Source: Nostocales cyanobacterium Centralia_MAG_434
Lineage (GTDB): Bacteria > Cyanobacteriota > Cyanobacteriia > Cyanobacteriales > Nostocaceae
Length of the DNA: 37,962 bases
NCBI GenBank assembly: GCA_021324415.1
Contig: JAJPJF010000047.1
Span: forward strand, 1 to 37,962
Direction of reading: 5' to 3'
The translations under genes and the position numbers were made by a program. Of this stretch, positions 36,895 to 37,962 are shown in pieces (the stretch's first letter is position 1; each line of letters starts with the position of its first letter). Under the pieces are notes generated by a model. The model was given only the letters and a program-made list of their open reading frames with translations. It made no database searches and had not been told where the DNA came from.

Positions 36895-37458
36895 ATGAGT
36901 CCTATAACTACCCAAACCCTCACCCTAGAAGAATTTCTCAAGCTCCCAGAAACCAAGCCTGCTAGCGAATATATCAACGGTGAGATCATTCAAAAGCCAA
37001 TGCCAAAAGGGAGACACAGCCGCTTGCAAGGTAAACTTTGTGCTTCAGTCAATCAAGTTGCAGAAGATCAGAGAATAGCCTATGCATTTCCTGAATTACG
37101 GTGTAGCTTTGGGGAACGCTCCATTATACCTGATGTGGCAGTATTTCAATGGACGCGCATACCATTCACCGTGGATGATGAAGTACCTGATAACTTTGAA
37201 CTCCCCCCAGACTGGACAATTGAAATTCTCTCTCCAGAGCAAAAACCTAATAAAGTGATTGGCAACATTCTACACTGTTTGAAGTATGGCAGCCGTCTTG
37301 GATGGTTTCTAGATCCTGATGACCTCAGTATTTTAGTCTTTTTACCAGAGCAACAGCCATTGCTGCTCCAAGGAAAAGATTCTTTACCCGTCTTACCAGA
37401 AATTGAGCTTTCACTAACTGTCGAACAAGTTTTTGGTTGGTTAAAAATGGGTAGTTAG
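36895..37458 (+). CDS. Uma2 family (DUF820) restriction-endonuclease-fold protein
   Basis: A 187-aa member of the large cyanobacterial Uma2/DUF820 family. The N-terminal TLEEFLKLPETKPASEYING (10-29) and the nuclease-fold residues are visible: IIPDVAVF with D80, and WTIEILSPEQ with E110, arranged as in PD-(D/E)xK folds. Catalytic function in vivo is unknown; many copies per genome are usual. It has no clear partner genes. Confidence 0.9.
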   Translation: MSPITTQTLTLEEFLKLPETKPASEYINGEIIQKPMPKGRHSRLQGKLCASVNQVAEDQRIAYAFPELRCSFGERSIIPDVAVFQWTRIPFTVDDEVPDNFELPPDWTIEILSPEQKPNKVIGNILHCLKYGSRLGWFLDPDDLSILVFLPEQQPLLLQGKDSLPVLPEIELSLTVEQVFGWLKMGS

Positions 37459-37575
37459 TATCGTGTTATGTGTCTGCTATTGCAAAGCACAGTTTAAAGA
37501 TAGACTACCCAGTAGATAGACGAGAAATGTAGGTGTAATAAGTTGTTTTTAACACACTTTTTGGAGGAAAAGCTG

Positions 37576-37962
37576 CTACAGATAATACCTAACAGTACTA
37601 ACAACTCGACTTTTTTGCGCTCGTAAAGCAGTCTTTAAAAACAGCGCTGTTTGATTGTGCAAAAAACTGGCCCACCAATTACGTGGGACAAAAGTAGGAA
37701 TAATGACTGTTGTAAACACACCTTGGTGACGCTCTTCAAATTGAGAGATAAAATTCACAACTGGTTCAATCAAAGCACGATACGGTGAGTCAATAATTTC
37801 TAAAGGAATGTCAGACTCGAGTTGTCGCCATTGTTTTTGGAGTTTTTCATGGTCTGTATTGCCGATGTCTACATGAACTGCAACAATTTCATCCGCAATT
37901 GTCCGTGCATAATCTAAAGCTTCTACTGTTCCTCGGTGTAGGTAGCCCACAATCACCACCGC
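37576..37962 (-). CDS. C-terminal part of an APC-superfamily permease (5' end outside the window)
   Basis: The visible 129 residues run off the window edge, with the frame still open at 37962 (GCG GTG GTG ATT...). The fragment is soluble and USP-like: HRGTVEALDYARTIADEIVA, then VHVD, a SPYRALIEPVVNFI helix, VFTTVIIPTFVPRNWWASFL and HNQTALFLKTAL. This tail is the cytosolic C-terminal domain of large APC-family amino-acid/polyamine permeases in bacteria. The membrane part would lie beyond the edge, so the family is an inference from the tail. Confidence 0.75.
   Translation of the reverse strand, partial: AVVIVGYLHRGTVEALDYARTIADEIVAVHVDIGNTDHEKLQKQWRQLESDIPLEIIDSPYRALIEPVVNFISQFEERHQGVFTTVIIPTFVPRNWWASFLHNQTALFLKTALRAQKSRVVSTVRYYL

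Noticed and set aside
36753-36965. 70-codon frame before the Uma2 gene
   Set aside because: It overlaps the start of the Uma2 gene in another frame and shows no family features.

Overview
The window is chromosomal DNA from a cyanobacterium, most likely a filamentous, heterocyst-forming type (Nostocales or a close relative). Direct signs are psaF (a photosystem I subunit), a Tic22-like protein, a Ycf52/NSI-type acetyltransferase, an SLH-OprB porin, many GCGATCGC (HIP1) octamers inside and between genes, and intergenic tracts of short degenerate repeats (TAACCACTAAC, GGGGCACCAG, GGGGACAAGG) typical of that group. No species can be named from the sequence alone.

Layout. 1-4.4 kb: psaF (minus), a repeat-rich gap, tsaD (plus), then an alpha/beta hydrolase and an ACT-domain protein (minus). 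4.8-10.6 kb: a GNAT acetyltransferase, tRNA-Pro with clear promoter and terminator, a Tic22-like protein, a same-strand run prmC - tsaC - histidine-kinase-like protein, then a second GNAT overlapping the kinase tail to tail, and a small membrane protein. 10.7-16.3 kb, all minus: secF, secD (4-base overlap), pdhB, a small HTH protein with an AT-hook, and hemB. 16.6-22.6 kb: DUF4870 protein, prfC, a large M48-like membrane protein that has lost zinc ligands, an RRM RNA-binding protein and a small conserved protein. 23.3-29.8 kb: a GT4 glycosyltransferase, a PEP-CTERM protein, rqcH and an SLH/OprB porin. 30.0-34.2 kb: a Zn/Mn-type ABC transporter (two permeases and an ATPase) divergent from fni (type II IPP isomerase), then tRNA-Phe. 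34.7 kb-end: a small secreted protein, a broken LuxR-type regulator, an NAD(P)-dependent epimerase-like protein, a Uma2-family protein and the C-terminal end of an APC-type permease cut by the window edge.

Most genes are housekeeping. A theme is translation and tRNA quality: TsaD and TsaC both act in t6A synthesis, PrmC methylates release factors, PrfC is RF3, RqcH is a ribosome-rescue factor, and there are two tRNA genes. I see no phage, CRISPR array, complete insertion sequence or defence island. The observations most worth a second look are: a three-copy operator-like motif between the metal transporter and fni; two structured intergenic stretches ending in terminators that could be small RNAs (21.05-21.19 kb and 27.84-27.97 kb); the inactivated M48 protein; two sister GNAT genes 4 kb apart; the HTH/AT-hook protein; and an 18-bp perfect inverted repeat after psaF where psaJ might be expected.
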